Below are positions 1 to 10,699 of a stretch of DNA of 64,000 nucleotides, in pieces. The notes under the pieces were generated by a model that saw nothing but the letters and a program-made list of their open reading frames with translations, did not search any database and was not told the DNA's origin. Origin of the DNA: Sarcocystis neurona (taxonomy: Eukaryota; Apicomplexa; Conoidasida; Eucoccidiorida; Sarcocystidae). A program made the translations under genes and the position numbers. Within the stretch, counting starts at the first letter, position 1, and each line of letters opens with the position of its first letter. The stretch lies in the NCBI GenBank assembly GCA_000727475.1, contig KL647297.1, positions 2,309,721 to 2,373,720 on the forward strand, in the 5' to 3' direction.

Positions 1-2102
1 ACTTTAGCATTATAATCTTCCTAAAGTAAGGTAGCGCAAAGCTGTCAGGCACCGTATCCATCTTTGGACAGTCAGGAAGCGCACGTCTTAAGCACGTAAT
101 GGAAGCAGTGTTACACGTGGGGGAGAAAAAAAAGTACGAATGTTCTATTTGCTACGGATTCCAGTCAGCGCTTCGTTGTGGGCCTTAACTACGCGATGAA
201 TTACAAAATACTGCTTCTCCGCGTGGTCAAACGTGCGGTACAAAATCATGTACAGCTTGGAAGGTCACTTCTCGCTCGTCGCTTGTGAATGTGTTTGCAC
301 TTGCTGCCTATGACGAACTAATACAGAGGAAAGAGAATCGTTTCTTGTTCATTGTTTGTGAGCATGTCACTGCTTGACATAGTCTTTTCAACGCTTTCTT
401 GCCTCCTTTGCAAACGCCATGGTGTGCATTCCCGTCTCCGACGTGTACTGTGTCTACACAAGACCTCTACTCATCTACAGACCATAGCCGATTTGAACAA
501 AGAACTCATGGGTGGCACCGTCAACGGCACTTCTTCAACGTACCCCGTGTGCTGGGTGTACGTTATCCCTCCCACTCGTTACAACACCATGCACACTGTA
601 CGAAGCCCGCCCGAAGCCCGCCGACCGCTGGCTGGCGGAAGTCGCAGTGGTGTTGCCACGTCTGTCTAGATTTCACCCTCGAAACAGTAAACATCACCGA
701 AAATGGAAGAACATGTCACAGGACGGATCGTGGCAATTAAAGTGCCGACCTGGTAGTTGTTAGTATTTATCGTGCAACTTCGATTCGTGGAGTGGCTGGC
801 AACCACTCCCCATGTAGCCAGGAGTTAGTGACGGTTTGATGACGTGGTGCTACAGCAACGCCGTTGACTGCATTTTAAAAGAGAGGCAGCGACATATCAG
901 CGCTCCTTTAGTTTTTCCTCTATTTTGTGTAGCTTTTCCTCCCTAATGTGTGCGGATTCGTCACGCGTCTCAGCTGCAGCTGGTTTCCTGTGGGACACGT
1001 TCTGCAACTGGATAGGGATCTCGGGTGTAAACGACAACGTGCATATCCCTGGCACGCAGTCCATCCGTGCGCTCTCCAGATTTATGAGATTTTTCCTACC
1101 CCTTCTTCTCATTCTGGACCCTCTTCTCCAGTTTTTTTAGTCTCCTGTCTCGGTGAGCCACACGTGTTGATATGGGTACTTGGCCATGAGACTTCGTCAG
1201 TGGCCGTTTTTGCTGCGTTGTGCCTCCCATGAATCTTTAGATACACAATTTCACAGTAACGTGTTCCATGAACTTCATCAGTCTTAATCGAATGAATGCG
1301 AATCGTGCACTTCGCCCAAGTCGGGAAACCTACGGATACACCTTTCATGCAGCTTCCAACTACTGCGGCAGGGCCTCAAATCGCGGTCATCCTTCCGTGA
1401 GGCTCCCTCAGGACGCATTCTGGTGCGAGCAAAAGTGTTACCGTAAAAGATGTTCAAGGGTGTCTGTTTTCCATGCAGCATCTAGGTTTCTTCGCAACCC
1501 CACACCAAAATTTGGATATAAACGTGGGGGAGACATTCTGACAACAGCGCCCCGACAACGTGCGGCAAAGGACCTCCTAGCCAGATGCACCTCCAATTTG
1601 TAAGACCCGAGGTGCCAGCGAAATTTTTGAGTCCTCTCAGCATCTGTATCAGATAAATGTCAGTCCCTACGAAATACAGTCCTCGTGAGAAAAGTTACAC
1701 CAGGAGACGACGATTGTCAATCCGTTGAAAACACGGCTACTCTCCGTGCGCACTGAACTTACACTGCAGGTCGTCTCAAATAGTACCAGTGCGTACACGT
1801 TTGCCGTTTACTTCCCGGCACTGCGGACCAGTTTTGCTGTACTGAAGGCTTCTGCGTTTGCGGTCTGCAGGAGTTATGCCCTGTGCTTTTGGTGTCTATC
1901 TTGACCGTGACCTCGCGTTTCCACTGTGGACTAGCCTTGTTCTCCCCATTCCGTATTCCAACACGGTTTTCCTCGGAAGTCCAGCCGCCTGCTCCGCATT
2001 TTTGCGTCAGCTTTTAGAAGGCTTCGTCGTCTTCACCCCGTCCGCACGTCTCCCTGCGAATTTGGTAGATGTGAACTGCGTCCTCTCTGCGACGAAGCGA
2101 AG
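1..2102. other. Left flank, no assignable gene
   Basis: This stretch has ordinary base composition and few repeats. Only short overlapping open frames occur on both strands, the longest a + strand frame opening at 1858 that runs into the start of the next gene in another frame. No splice-bounded exon, RNA gene or repeat array could be supported. It may hold the promoter and 5' leader of the + strand gene that begins near 2103. Confidence 0.4.
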
Positions 2103-2524
2103 ATGTTTTGTTCATGCTGCAGAGATGTGCAATCGGGAGGCTCTACGTCGGAGCTACGATTGGGAGAGGATAAGGGTTACGAACCGCAGACAGGACACGC
2201 AGAAGGGTCTGGTGGAAAAAATGTGCGGGAGCCGTCTACTGCAACTGCGGATGGCAGCGCTCATCAAGTCGCCGAAACAGAGCAAGCTGGAACAAGAAAG
2301 ACCGTTTCTGAGTCTCCTTTTGTGAATGCATCGGCTAAAACGCCGGCGGCAAATACCGGTTCCAAGGAACCGTCAAGACCTGCTATCAAAGGAGGGGTTT
2401 TCAAACCGCCGCCCAAACCAGAACCGGCGCCGATCGTCGTGCCGCTCACGCTACAGCAAAGTGACAAGGCACGCAGAACGTCTGCACCGATCGCCGGGAG
2501 CCTTGCTGCAGGGGCCTACTTGAT
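2103..2524 (+). CDS. Exon 1 of unknown + strand gene
   Basis: ATG at 2103 is followed by a cysteine cluster (residues 3, 5 and 6) and about 130 hydrophilic residues rich in Pro, Ala, Thr and Lys. The exon ends in a strong donor (GTAAGT at 2525), splitting an ATG codon in phase 2. An overlapping frame opening at 1858 was not chosen because it does not lead into a good splice site. Confidence 0.55.
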
Positions 2525-5500
2525 GTAAGTTCGTGTGTCGTTATGACCCCATGCCAGATGATCACGACTGTACATACCACGTTTACGGACGCGGGGGGGA
2601 CACGTGAACGGAACGCCTGGTAACACGCGAAATTCTATGAAACACGGCACATATATCTATCCACGCAGGCGGTACGCGTCCGTCTGGCCTGTCCCTACCG
2701 CGGTGAGTTGCGCTGGCCTGGCCGGTAGAACCTACGTGACTCAGAAAGTGTATGCCCGCCTGAACCAGGTGATCTTTGAGGAATGTGGGAACTTGGGCAG
2801 CGCCGCAAAAGTTACGCGAAGAAAAGTCGTAGAGAGAAGTCCGCGGGGACTTTGCCTAGTAGAGCCGAACTGCGCGAATAGTGAGTCGGCTGAAGAGAAA
2901 ACCGCGGGAGCAGGACCTGCGGTTTTGCACGCGTAACGGAACAACAACGAAAAAGCCCGCAAGTGACACGTATGTGTACGCCCTTACTAGTGCACCTGTC
3001 TCTGTTTGTGTTCGTCAGTCTCTCTGTATACACGTACGTACTTGTATACGCGGAGCAGTGGATCTCAATGCACTGGAGAGAATAAATATATACCCACTGT
3101 TATGAGGAAGCCCGAGTAAGGAGGAGTAGCACGTCTGGGAGGACTTCTGTGGCGTGTAAACCGTTCTTTGTGTTGTGCTGTGCACGCGTGTCTTTCGCGT
3201 GAGTCTTCCCACAAAGGACTGAGCGCATTAACCCACAATCTACGCATGATTCGCTAGGTGAATATAGACACGTGATTGCTTCCTTTGAGACGAGGGGAGG
3301 GGGGCGACTATCTTCCGGCATTTGTTCGTGCAGCGTACGGAGGTATATGTGTGGATGGCCGTGTGCACGAGAAGGCTGTCTTGCGATGCTTTGCCCTGCG
3401 CTTTTTCTCCGTTTTTTTCCGTCCCTAAGCCTGAATTCACCCCATACGTGTACGTGTCTCTATATTTCTCACTTTATTTGCGAAGCGTGAGTGTGTCCGT
3501 GGGACTTTATTTTTGTGAGTGCTCTTATGCGGGGAATTCGACCCACCACAGGTTCGACAAAGAAAGCGATACGTTGTATTGCCAGTGGAGTGCTGCGCCG
3601 CAGCCGGCGGCTCTCGCGTGGCTGATGCCGGTCGTGCAAGTACCCGGGCACAAGTTTAACGTCAACAAAGGCAAACAGGTGCTTGCGAAAGAATGCAAGG
3701 TAATACTTGTAAGACCACCACGCCGTATACATATTCTGCACGTGTTGTGAGTAGAACCCCAGAAGTCTGCGTACACATAGAAAGCTACGTACAGTATTGC
3801 CAGCGATGAGGGACGGTCTTGTGCCGCACGCCTAGTGTATTACCGTGCGTGATTCTCTTTGGTTTCTGGCAGTACACGTGTGTGACGGCTGTGCGAGAGA
3901 GACAGACGTAGAGGAAGCATTGTGCGCGTGTCTTGTGGAGTTTCGTAGACAGAGCACAGAGACACAAGCTGGACGTGGTTTACATGTTCTTCCCCAAAAA
4001 TTCCGCCATGTTGTCCCTTCAATGTATATTCCCGTTCTGCGAAGATCAGAGGTCTGTTACGCAGGTGTGGCATCTACGGTGGAGCAGTTCGTTTGTCGTT
4101 GTAACCGACAGGAATTTGCTGCATAAAGCAACTCCGGCCAAGATATCGCGTAGCGGGTAATAGTTGCGTGTGTCCCCTACATAGTGTAGCTGTACGAAGG
4201 TGATGCCGTCAGACGTGACATATGTGTCTATCTGCTGTAGATCCACTTTACTTGTAAAGTAATTATCTAATAGACGTATTTCAACGACATTTGAATTATA
4301 TATCTCCTCTATTATACGTAAAAGATATGTGTATTTGATACCCTGCTTATTTTCACAACCACTCTTCTTGACATGTGCTACACCGTATTCCATACCAGGT
4401 ACCTATGTATCCATGTATGTATATATATACGCGTATCTGCATCCTAAATACTTAAAAATCTGTATCTTTGCTGTGTGTGCGTACTATCCGTCTCGACCGT
4501 ACGAGATACGTTCCCCCAGCGGGTGATGCGCTTTAGATCCACATACATGTGTTACTTGCCGTAGTGTTTGAAGACAAGCAGTGGCTATGGCATTTCGTTT
4601 AGCTAAGCGTTGTACAACAACAAGAATTTTGTAAGCTTTCATACGCAGCCAGCCCGTTCTCACTATTAGGGTTCGGTGAGCTTGTACGCATTACCACCGA
4701 GGGACGTGACGCGCATCTAGGCCAACTTACTTCGCATTCGTTTCTTAAAAGGACCTGCTTGTGCTGTTCTGGGGGACAGAGGCACGCCAAGAGCCTCACC
4801 AGAACCTGAAGGACTCTGGGGCGTGCGTTTAGTGTGTTCAGATCGGTTGGACGGACGCAGTTCTCTGCGCAGAAATGTTGCTTTTCGGCGATTGCAGTTG
4901 TTGTTTACTTACGTCGAAGCAAACAGGCGTGCGCATGCTGACGACATATGTCAAAGAAGCAGGAAATCTGTTTAAGCAGAATGCAGAGAGACTGCAGACA
5001 GGTCGCCTCAGTGCGGTCGCAGACACGGGGGGGGGGGCAACAAATTTTTTCTCAAAAGCTGTGGTCGTCAGGGAACGCCGTGGCAGGTCACCTATCTTTG
5101 ACTTTCGCAAGCCGAGAAGCAGATCAGAAGTATTCTGCGGGAATGTAACAGGTGGAGAACTTTCTAGTTGCTTCGATTCCCTCGTATTCAAATTATTAAA
5201 GATAGAAGTAGATGAGCTCACACTCCGATCTTCGGTCCTACGTATCTATCAATTATAGGTGTGTAGAGAGATCAGAGCTATTTGGCGGGAGAGGAACAGG
5301 TGAAGAAATTTTTAGTTTTCCGATTCCTTCGTATTGAAATCGAATAAAGAAGCAGGTGAGGTCATAGGCCGGTCTTCACTTAAAACCTACAGAGACGTGT
5401 CTATTAATTACAGGTGTGTAGAGAACACAGGTCAGTCCCTTGACCGTGTATCGTATCGCTCCCCGTTTCATGTACTGCCAACCTAGTATCTGACTACGTG

Positions 5501-7000
5501 CACGAAGGAAAAAAGTAGAGGACCTGCATACACGTATGGTAATACCGTGGTACGTAAGAATATCCACGTGTAAAATTCATGTAGATGTGTGTGTAGGCGT
5601 GTGTACGTTCTTGGATGCATACAGATGTGTGCTCCAGCGTTTCTCCGCCACATGCGGGCAACGGCGTATTCACTTTTGCAGGAAATGTCTCGGTGTATGT
5701 ACATCGTAGTCGCGACAGAAACGTCACCGTGAAGCAGGAGCGTTTTGACTGGGCACAAGAATGTGCTTTCCACGCTACCTTTGTGTCACCTGTGGGCCGA
5801 TACCTGTCGTATTTCTAAAGATCCGTAGATATCGCGTGGGCCAGGCTCTTTTTATTTCTCGAAACTTTGTTAGAACCCGAGCGTCGGGACGAACAAGTGC
5901 ATGAGACAAGTTTCTCAGATTTCTTTTCTGTTGCAGGAGTGCGCCTTCTTCTTCTTTCTCGTCGCGTATCTCTTCAATTCGCGTCGTCGTTCCTCTGTTT
6001 TGCGTGCCGTCTCTCTCTTTCTCTCTCTGGTGTTCAGTGTCTTTTCAGCAACTCACGAGTCTCCTCGGTGGGTTCATTTCGTCTTTCGTTTCTCTTCCTT
6101 GTATGTGTATTTCCTCTTCTCCTCTGTGATGGCTTTAGTTTGTGGTCCGCCGTGTGTCTTTCACTTTCAAAGCATCCGTGGCGCTCACCTCTAAAATCTG
6201 TTTTCTTCCTTCGTGTCTTCCTTCATCGATCACCTCTCGTGTATTTCAACGCTCTCTTCTTTTTTTTCGTCTGTTATCTGTTGCTTTTTACATTTTGCTC
6301 CTTTTCCTGCAAACCTTCGTCTCGTTTGACCGTTTCCTTCCTTAGTCCTCTCTTTCGTGCGTCCATTCTCCGTTATTTTTCCCTTGCTGCAGCTGCATTC
6401 ATATTTCTTTGCTGGCTTCCCCTCTGCGGTCGTCCTCGTTTTTTGGCATTTCTTCTCTTCTTGTTTTGTCCTGCTCCACTTCTCGACGTGTTCTGCCACC
6501 CGCACGTCTCCGACGTTTCCACTTAAATATTTGCGCCTTTTCCGCCTGCTCCTGCGCCCTTCCTTCTTCTTCCTCCTCTTCTGCGTCCACGTTTTCGTTT
6601 TCTCCCCGTCCGGCCGTATTCCTACGTAACGTCTACGTGCTGCACTTGTTCGCAAACTGATTTTACTCAGAACCCAGAAAAGTACTTGCAGGGGTGGATA
6701 AGTTTCGTAAAAATTACCCGCGAATACCCCGCGAAGTTGATGCTGCTGGATAATTTCGAAACCAGCGGTGCACCAGATGTGCGGATTTTTCTGCTGGAAA
6801 CGCCACCAGATCAGGCAGGCATCTCCTTCGCCAGAGAAGTAAACGAGTATAATAAACTATACGACATGGTAAAGAACATTAAAGCGGTCGCAGCAGTCCC
6901 TCCGTCGAGTAACCTCCTTAGCCCTGATGAAGCAATTGACAGCAAAACTTTCCTCCAGAGAGGCACGGGCGTCGGAGCTGCGGTAGCCCTCACTGGGTGA
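2103..7000 (+). CDS. Unknown multi-exon coccidian protein
   Basis: I do not recognise the family. Exons I can support are 2103-2524, 2669 to 2702 or 2880, 3552-3699, 3960-4064, 4920-5001, 5682-5791 and 6692-7000. Several junctions are in phase: 2524 to 2669 (phase 2), 3699 to 3960 (phase 0), 4064 to 4920 (phase 0), 5001 to 5682 (phase 1) and 5791 to 6692 (phase 0). The link between the second and third exons is out of phase, so at least one small exon is missing; 3428-3487 is a candidate. The N-terminus MFCSCCRD has a cysteine cluster of the kind often S-palmitoylated (inference), followed by a proline- and lysine-rich disordered stretch. The later exons look globular. The stop at 6998-7000 may be bypassed by a donor at 6983, which would extend the gene rightwards. 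Confidence 0.55.
2669..2880 (+). CDS. Exon 2 of unknown + strand gene
   Basis: The acceptor is CCACGCAG at 2668. The first base completes the split ATG, giving the joint AYLM-RYASVWPVPTA. Two good GTGAGT donors exist, at 2703 and 2881, so the exon may be 34 or 212 nt long. The longer version adds a plausible hydrophilic segment. Neither donor is in phase with the next supported exon. Confidence 0.45.
3428..3487 (+). CDS. Candidate 60-nt exon
   Basis: A pyrimidine-rich acceptor (TTTTTTTCCGTCCCTAAG) and a strong donor (GTGAGTG at 3488) flank an open 60-nt segment. Read in phase 2 it would join in frame to the 3552 exon. No protein motif supports it. Confidence 0.3.
3552..3699 (+). CDS. Exon 3 of unknown + strand gene
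   Basis: Acceptor CCACAG at 3551, donor GTAATA at 3700. It encodes 49 residues beginning FDKESDTLYCQW and ending KQVLAKECK, a globular-looking composition without low-complexity runs. It is phase 0 with the next exon. Confidence 0.55.
3960..4064 (+). CDS. Exon 4 of unknown + strand gene
   Basis: Acceptor GCACAG at 3959, donor GTGTGG at 4065; 35 residues including LDVVYMFFPKNSAML. It joins the preceding exon in frame as LAKECK-RHKLDVV. The segment YMFFPKNS loosely resembles YAFFPQDS in the - strand gene at 47 kb. Confidence 0.5.
4920..5001 (+). CDS. Exon 5 of unknown + strand gene
   Basis: 27 codons plus one base, including LTTYVKEAGNLFKQNAERLQ, which looks like an amphipathic helix. The acceptor GTCGAAG at 4919 and donor GTCGCC at 5002 are both weak, but the phases fit the exons on either side. 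Confidence 0.4.
5136..5424 (+). repeat. Imperfect tandem duplication, about 150 bp
   Basis: Two diverged copies lie head to tail, about 5136-5276 and 5284-5424. Shared blocks include AACAGGTG, GATTCC(C/T)TCGTATT and GGTGTGTAGAGA in the same order. The array sits in the intron between candidate exons 5 and 6. Confidence 0.7.
5682..5791 (+). CDS. Exon 6 of unknown + strand gene
   Basis: Strong acceptor TTTTGCAG at 5681. It encodes 36 residues including NVSVYVHRSRDRN and ERFDWAQECAFH. A donor at 5792 (GTGGGC) gives a phase-0 join to the 6692 exon. Without splicing the frame stops at 5815-5817. Confidence 0.5.
5895..6655 (+). repeat. Pyrimidine-rich tract (about 0.75 kb)
   Basis: The + strand is overwhelmingly T and C (TTCTTCTTTCTCG-like), giving long open frames full of Leu, Phe and Ser that I regard as compositional artefacts. 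It lies in the intron before the last exon of the + strand gene and could act as an oversized polypyrimidine tract. Confidence 0.7.
6692..7000 (+). CDS. Exon 7 of unknown + strand gene
   Basis: Acceptor TACTTGCAG at 6691. It encodes 102 residues, including GWISFVKITREYPAKLMLL and AREVNEYNKLYDMVKNIK, then stops with TGA at 6998. Composition is that of a normal folded domain. A donor at 6983 (GCG then GTAGCC) could instead link it to further exons to the right. Confidence 0.6.
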   Translation, partial: GWISFVKITREYPAKLMLLDNFETSGAPDVRIFLLETPPDQAGISFAREVNEYNKLYDMVKNIKAVAAVPPSSNLLSPDEAIDSKTFLQRGTGVGAAVALTG

Positions 7001-8780
7001 TCAGCAGAGAAAAAAGGCTCTCCACCTACACGTTTGCGCGGCGCCTGTATTATTTTCTTCGGTTAACATGTGGCAGTCCTAGTTAAACAGAACATATTCG
7101 TTGTCTGTCCACATCGGCGATTACAACGCACAACACGCGAAACGCCGCGGTGTTGGACACACGTTCGTGCGGAGGACGCGCGGGTCTCGAAGAAGAGTGA
7201 AAGAGCAAGAAGAAGGAGCAAAGGAAAAAGAAGAAGACGATCGGGAGGGACGAAGAGGGAAAGATGTGTGACGAAACGTGCAGGAAGAGAATGTGCGGGG
7301 ACGCACAGAAGGACGCGTAGGGACAGAACGTTGTACATACTCCCCAGTTGAACGTGATGTACGTATGGACCGATGGGAGCAGAACTTAGCAACTGCGTAT
7401 ATGCTACGTCCGTATATACGTGCTTGTGTGGATATGAATTCATGTATTCGTGTTTGTCTTACATGCGCGTATTACCCCCCTTATGTACGTATGTGTGTTC
7501 GGTAGTCTGAGTCTAGGCCATTTTTACGCGGGCAGCAGATGGAGGAGGTGGGGAAACAGGGAGGAAAAAAGAAAGGAAAAGGCAAAGTGGGAGAGGAAGC
7601 CACAGTATGGGAATTTGTCTATATGTAGACTAGTTACCCTACTGTATCAATATGAGCGTACGGCACATTGCGTAGGGACACGTGTTCACAGACACGAAGC
7701 TGTGTTTTTCGCCACGGCGCGGCACAGGCGGCGGGACTGGTAAAAGAACAGCGGAGCGTGTCCGACGCCGTAGTGAAACCCCGCTGAGCATTTGTCACTC
7801 CAAGTATAGCGGAGCCACGCACCAATGGCAGCTCCCCAGCTGAGACGTTGATGGAAACGGCGTTAGATGCTGGCGTATACGAACGGCAGAGAAAAAATAT
7901 CCTGCCGCTGTGTCTATCAAAGGAGCGAAGCCGACGGAAATCGTCCCGCAACTGCAGAGACATATGAAGGGCGTATTTACACATCCGAGTCGACACGTCT
8001 ACACATTTATGCGTACGCACGTGCTGACGTCCGTTACAATATTTTGCAGACATGTAGTCGTGTGTATATGTATATATGTATGTATGTACCCCTGTGTGCG
8101 GCGTACATACTCATCTCAATGGGCCACATACATCTGCATGCTTGCACGTATGTGTGGACGTACACATGCCAGGATACACCGGTTACTCGCCTGGACGCAT
8201 GACTGTGTGCATGGAAATGTATGTGCGCGCTAGAAGGCCTAGTCAAGACACGTAGGGGCACCCGCACGGTGTGCGTGCAGATATGTGTGGACGTGCACCA
8301 TAGATGCACGCGGTAGATAAGAAGGCTGCCTCCCCTGGAGTGGATTATGTGTATTGTCAGACGTGTGTCCTTCTGATGACGTTGGGAGTCACTCTGGTCA
8401 CTCTTGTCCCAGGAGCTCCCACTCGTGCGAATGTGAATGCGCACACTTTTATATACACCCTCTTACAGGGACACACAAGTATGCAAAAGGTACAAAAGGG
8501 TTTTCGTACGGCGAAGAGGCCCCTCATTCGCAGACGGCATCGGGGCATCCGGGGAGAACTCTTTCACGAGCGTGACTGCGTGGAAGATATGGAGAGTCAT
8601 AGGGACGTGTGTACGCACACGACTAAATACGTGTCTTGACACATGTGTGTACGCGTGTATAACGAATGCGAGTCTGCAACTCCGCATGCGTACAAGCGAA
8701 CACATGCAAACGTACGTGTAACCGCTCAATCAAAGAAGGCAATCATATTTATGTATGTGGATATATTCAGTCGAATCCAG

Positions 8781-8843
8781 TGAATGCAGCTACGCAAAGA
8801 TACATAGACGCGGAACTGGGAGATGCGCGGATACAGCAAAAGA
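8781..8843 (+). CDS. Candidate small + strand exon
   Basis: Acceptor AATCCAG at 8780, donor GTGAGTATC at 8844; 20 full codons with ordinary protein-like composition. It enters in phase 1 and leaves in phase 1. Confidence 0.4.
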
Positions 8844-9984
8844 GTGAGTATCTCTCCCCTAAAACAAGAAGGAAAGGGGAAGAACCCCGGCATCGTGAAG
8901 ACCGACAAGGAAATGGGGCGTGGTGTAAACGACACTTCTGGAATATCCTTGTCCTCCATCTGTGGAGACTCATATCTACACATATATATATATATATATA
9001 TATATGTATCTTTGTATATGCACACATTCTCGTCGCTAGGTTCAGTGTGGAATACTGGCGGAAAAAGGGACTGCAATTAAAGCCAAAGTTATTAAATAGC
9101 CACAGCATACATCTGTGTGGTTCCGGTGTATGTGTGCGTACGCGGTCACCCACATACGTATCAATACAGCTATCTGACGGGAGACATGATTCGTAAATCG
9201 TGTACTGCACGTGATCAGTATGGTAGTAAATACCACCCCGCCTCCTACGTCGTACGCACTGCAGTGTAAACTGGCACCAACAAAGCAGATGCGTGCCTAT
9301 ATGTCAGTGCGGCAATTTATACGGAAAGGATACCAGTTTCATTAGGTGGAAGAACAAGTCGTGGATGCACAAGACGTTGTAGAAGCAGCGACTTTGTCGG
9401 GGCTAGATTAGTGGTACAGCAGAGGTGAAAAACTCACAGTTTCTAGTGTGGGTGTACACCTCCATTCGTGCGTCTCTACTTTTTCATACAGGCAACTGCA
9501 CCTGTAGATGCCCAAGGATTACGTGTAGAAACGTGTCTCTTCACGCGTGTGCATGCTCATATACTTCACTGTCGGTGTATCCGTGTTCACATCTCTGCTT
9601 CAACATTACATATACATATATATATACACACATACGCGTAGACCTATCTGTGTCTGCATTCGCATCTGAATCTGCGCGCATCCGTATATATGTATACAGA
9701 TATAAATATACATATATATATATATGTATATATCGGTAAATGTGTACCTGTAATCTTCCCTGCAGCCGTACGTGTCAGTACAAGACTGCAAATGCATGCA
9801 TGCAAGCATACATTCTTCCTCATATATATATATACCCACACACGTGTGTACGCCTTTATCTTTGCATAGCTCACGGATGTGCTGGTGACCCCACGTAGCG
9901 ATGTACTTCTAAAAATACACAGTTGTATTCGATTCCAGGTACATATATATATATATATATATATATATGCATACATGTGTCTCT

Positions 9985-10256
9985 CTTGCCTGACTCGTGG
10001 GTGCTTGCCAAAAGCGGTAAGTGGTGTTATTCCAGAATGTCAGCCGTTTTCCGCACAGCAAAGGCGTTACAAGGGTGCAGCTATCACGCAACCGCTGTCG
10101 GCGCCGTTAACAAAAAAAAGCAAAAACTGGAAACGTGTGTACACATGGGCAGGTCGGCGAAGGACTGGGTTATCGCAGAAGTATTTGTACCAAGACTGCT
10201 TCGAAATTGTTCTCGAGGAAACAGGCGTTTCACCTCTCTTGTGTAAAGATCTATAA
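9985..10256 (+). CDS. Candidate terminal exon, unknown protein
   Basis: An open frame of about 90 codons ends at TAA (10254-10256). It includes QQRRYKGAAITQPLSAPL and YLYQDCFEIVLEETG, which read as normal protein and not repeat translation. The left border is not certain because a TA microsatellite precedes it; a GTAAGT at 10018 followed by an AG could also mark an internal splice. No family recognised. Confidence 0.45.
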
Positions 10257-10502
10257 GAAACCACCCCTCTGCAAATTCCGCTCTCTCGATATATATACGC
10301 ATATGTATATATATATACATACATAGATATGTATCCGGAAGTGAAGAGGCATTCATCTGAAGCGAAAAACTGTGGGAATCCACTGCAGCGGTAGGCGTCT
10401 AGGACGTGCCCTTCGCTTGTCGGAATTACATAAACGCATCCAAGCATATATTTGTATTTATATACATCTATATATGTATATGCCTACAAATAATATAGAC
10501 AT

Positions 10503-10696
10503 GTACATATATATATATATAAATATATACACACACACATGTGTATATATATATAAATATATACACACACACATGTGTATATATATATAAATATATACAC
10601 ACACACATGTGTACATATATATAAATATATACACACACACATGTGTATATATATATATATAAATATATACACACACACACGTGTATATATATATAA
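10503..10696. repeat. Minisatellite, about 42-bp unit, five copies
   Basis: Near-identical tandem units each consist of (TA)n, then AAATATATACACACACACATGTG. Copy-to-copy change is mainly in the length of the TA run. Translations give meaningless Tyr/Ile/Val/Cys repeats on both strands. Confidence 0.9.
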
Positions 10697-10699
10697 CAT

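Larger units (their letters stand above)
7001..10256 (+). other. Repeat-rich DNA with three possible exons
   Basis: The stretch is dominated by TA/TG/CA microsatellites (8975-9010, 9605-9740, 9935-9970) and ACGTGTAC-like sequence. Three + strand segments look coding and are splice-bounded: 7890-7972 (KKYPAAVSIKGAKPTEIVPQ), 8781-8843 (NAATQRYIDAELGDARIQQK, ending at a strong GTGAGT) and about 9985-10256. They may continue the gene to the left or form a separate gene. The opposite strand is also open around 7700-7900, so strand is not certain there. Confidence 0.4.

Noticed and set aside
5867..6526. 219-codon + strand frame of Leu/Phe/Ser/Arg
   Set aside because: It lies wholly within a pyrimidine-rich intronic tract.
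10503..10696. CRISPR-like array
   Set aside because: The units are contiguous near-identical minisatellite copies without unique spacers, in a eukaryotic genome.
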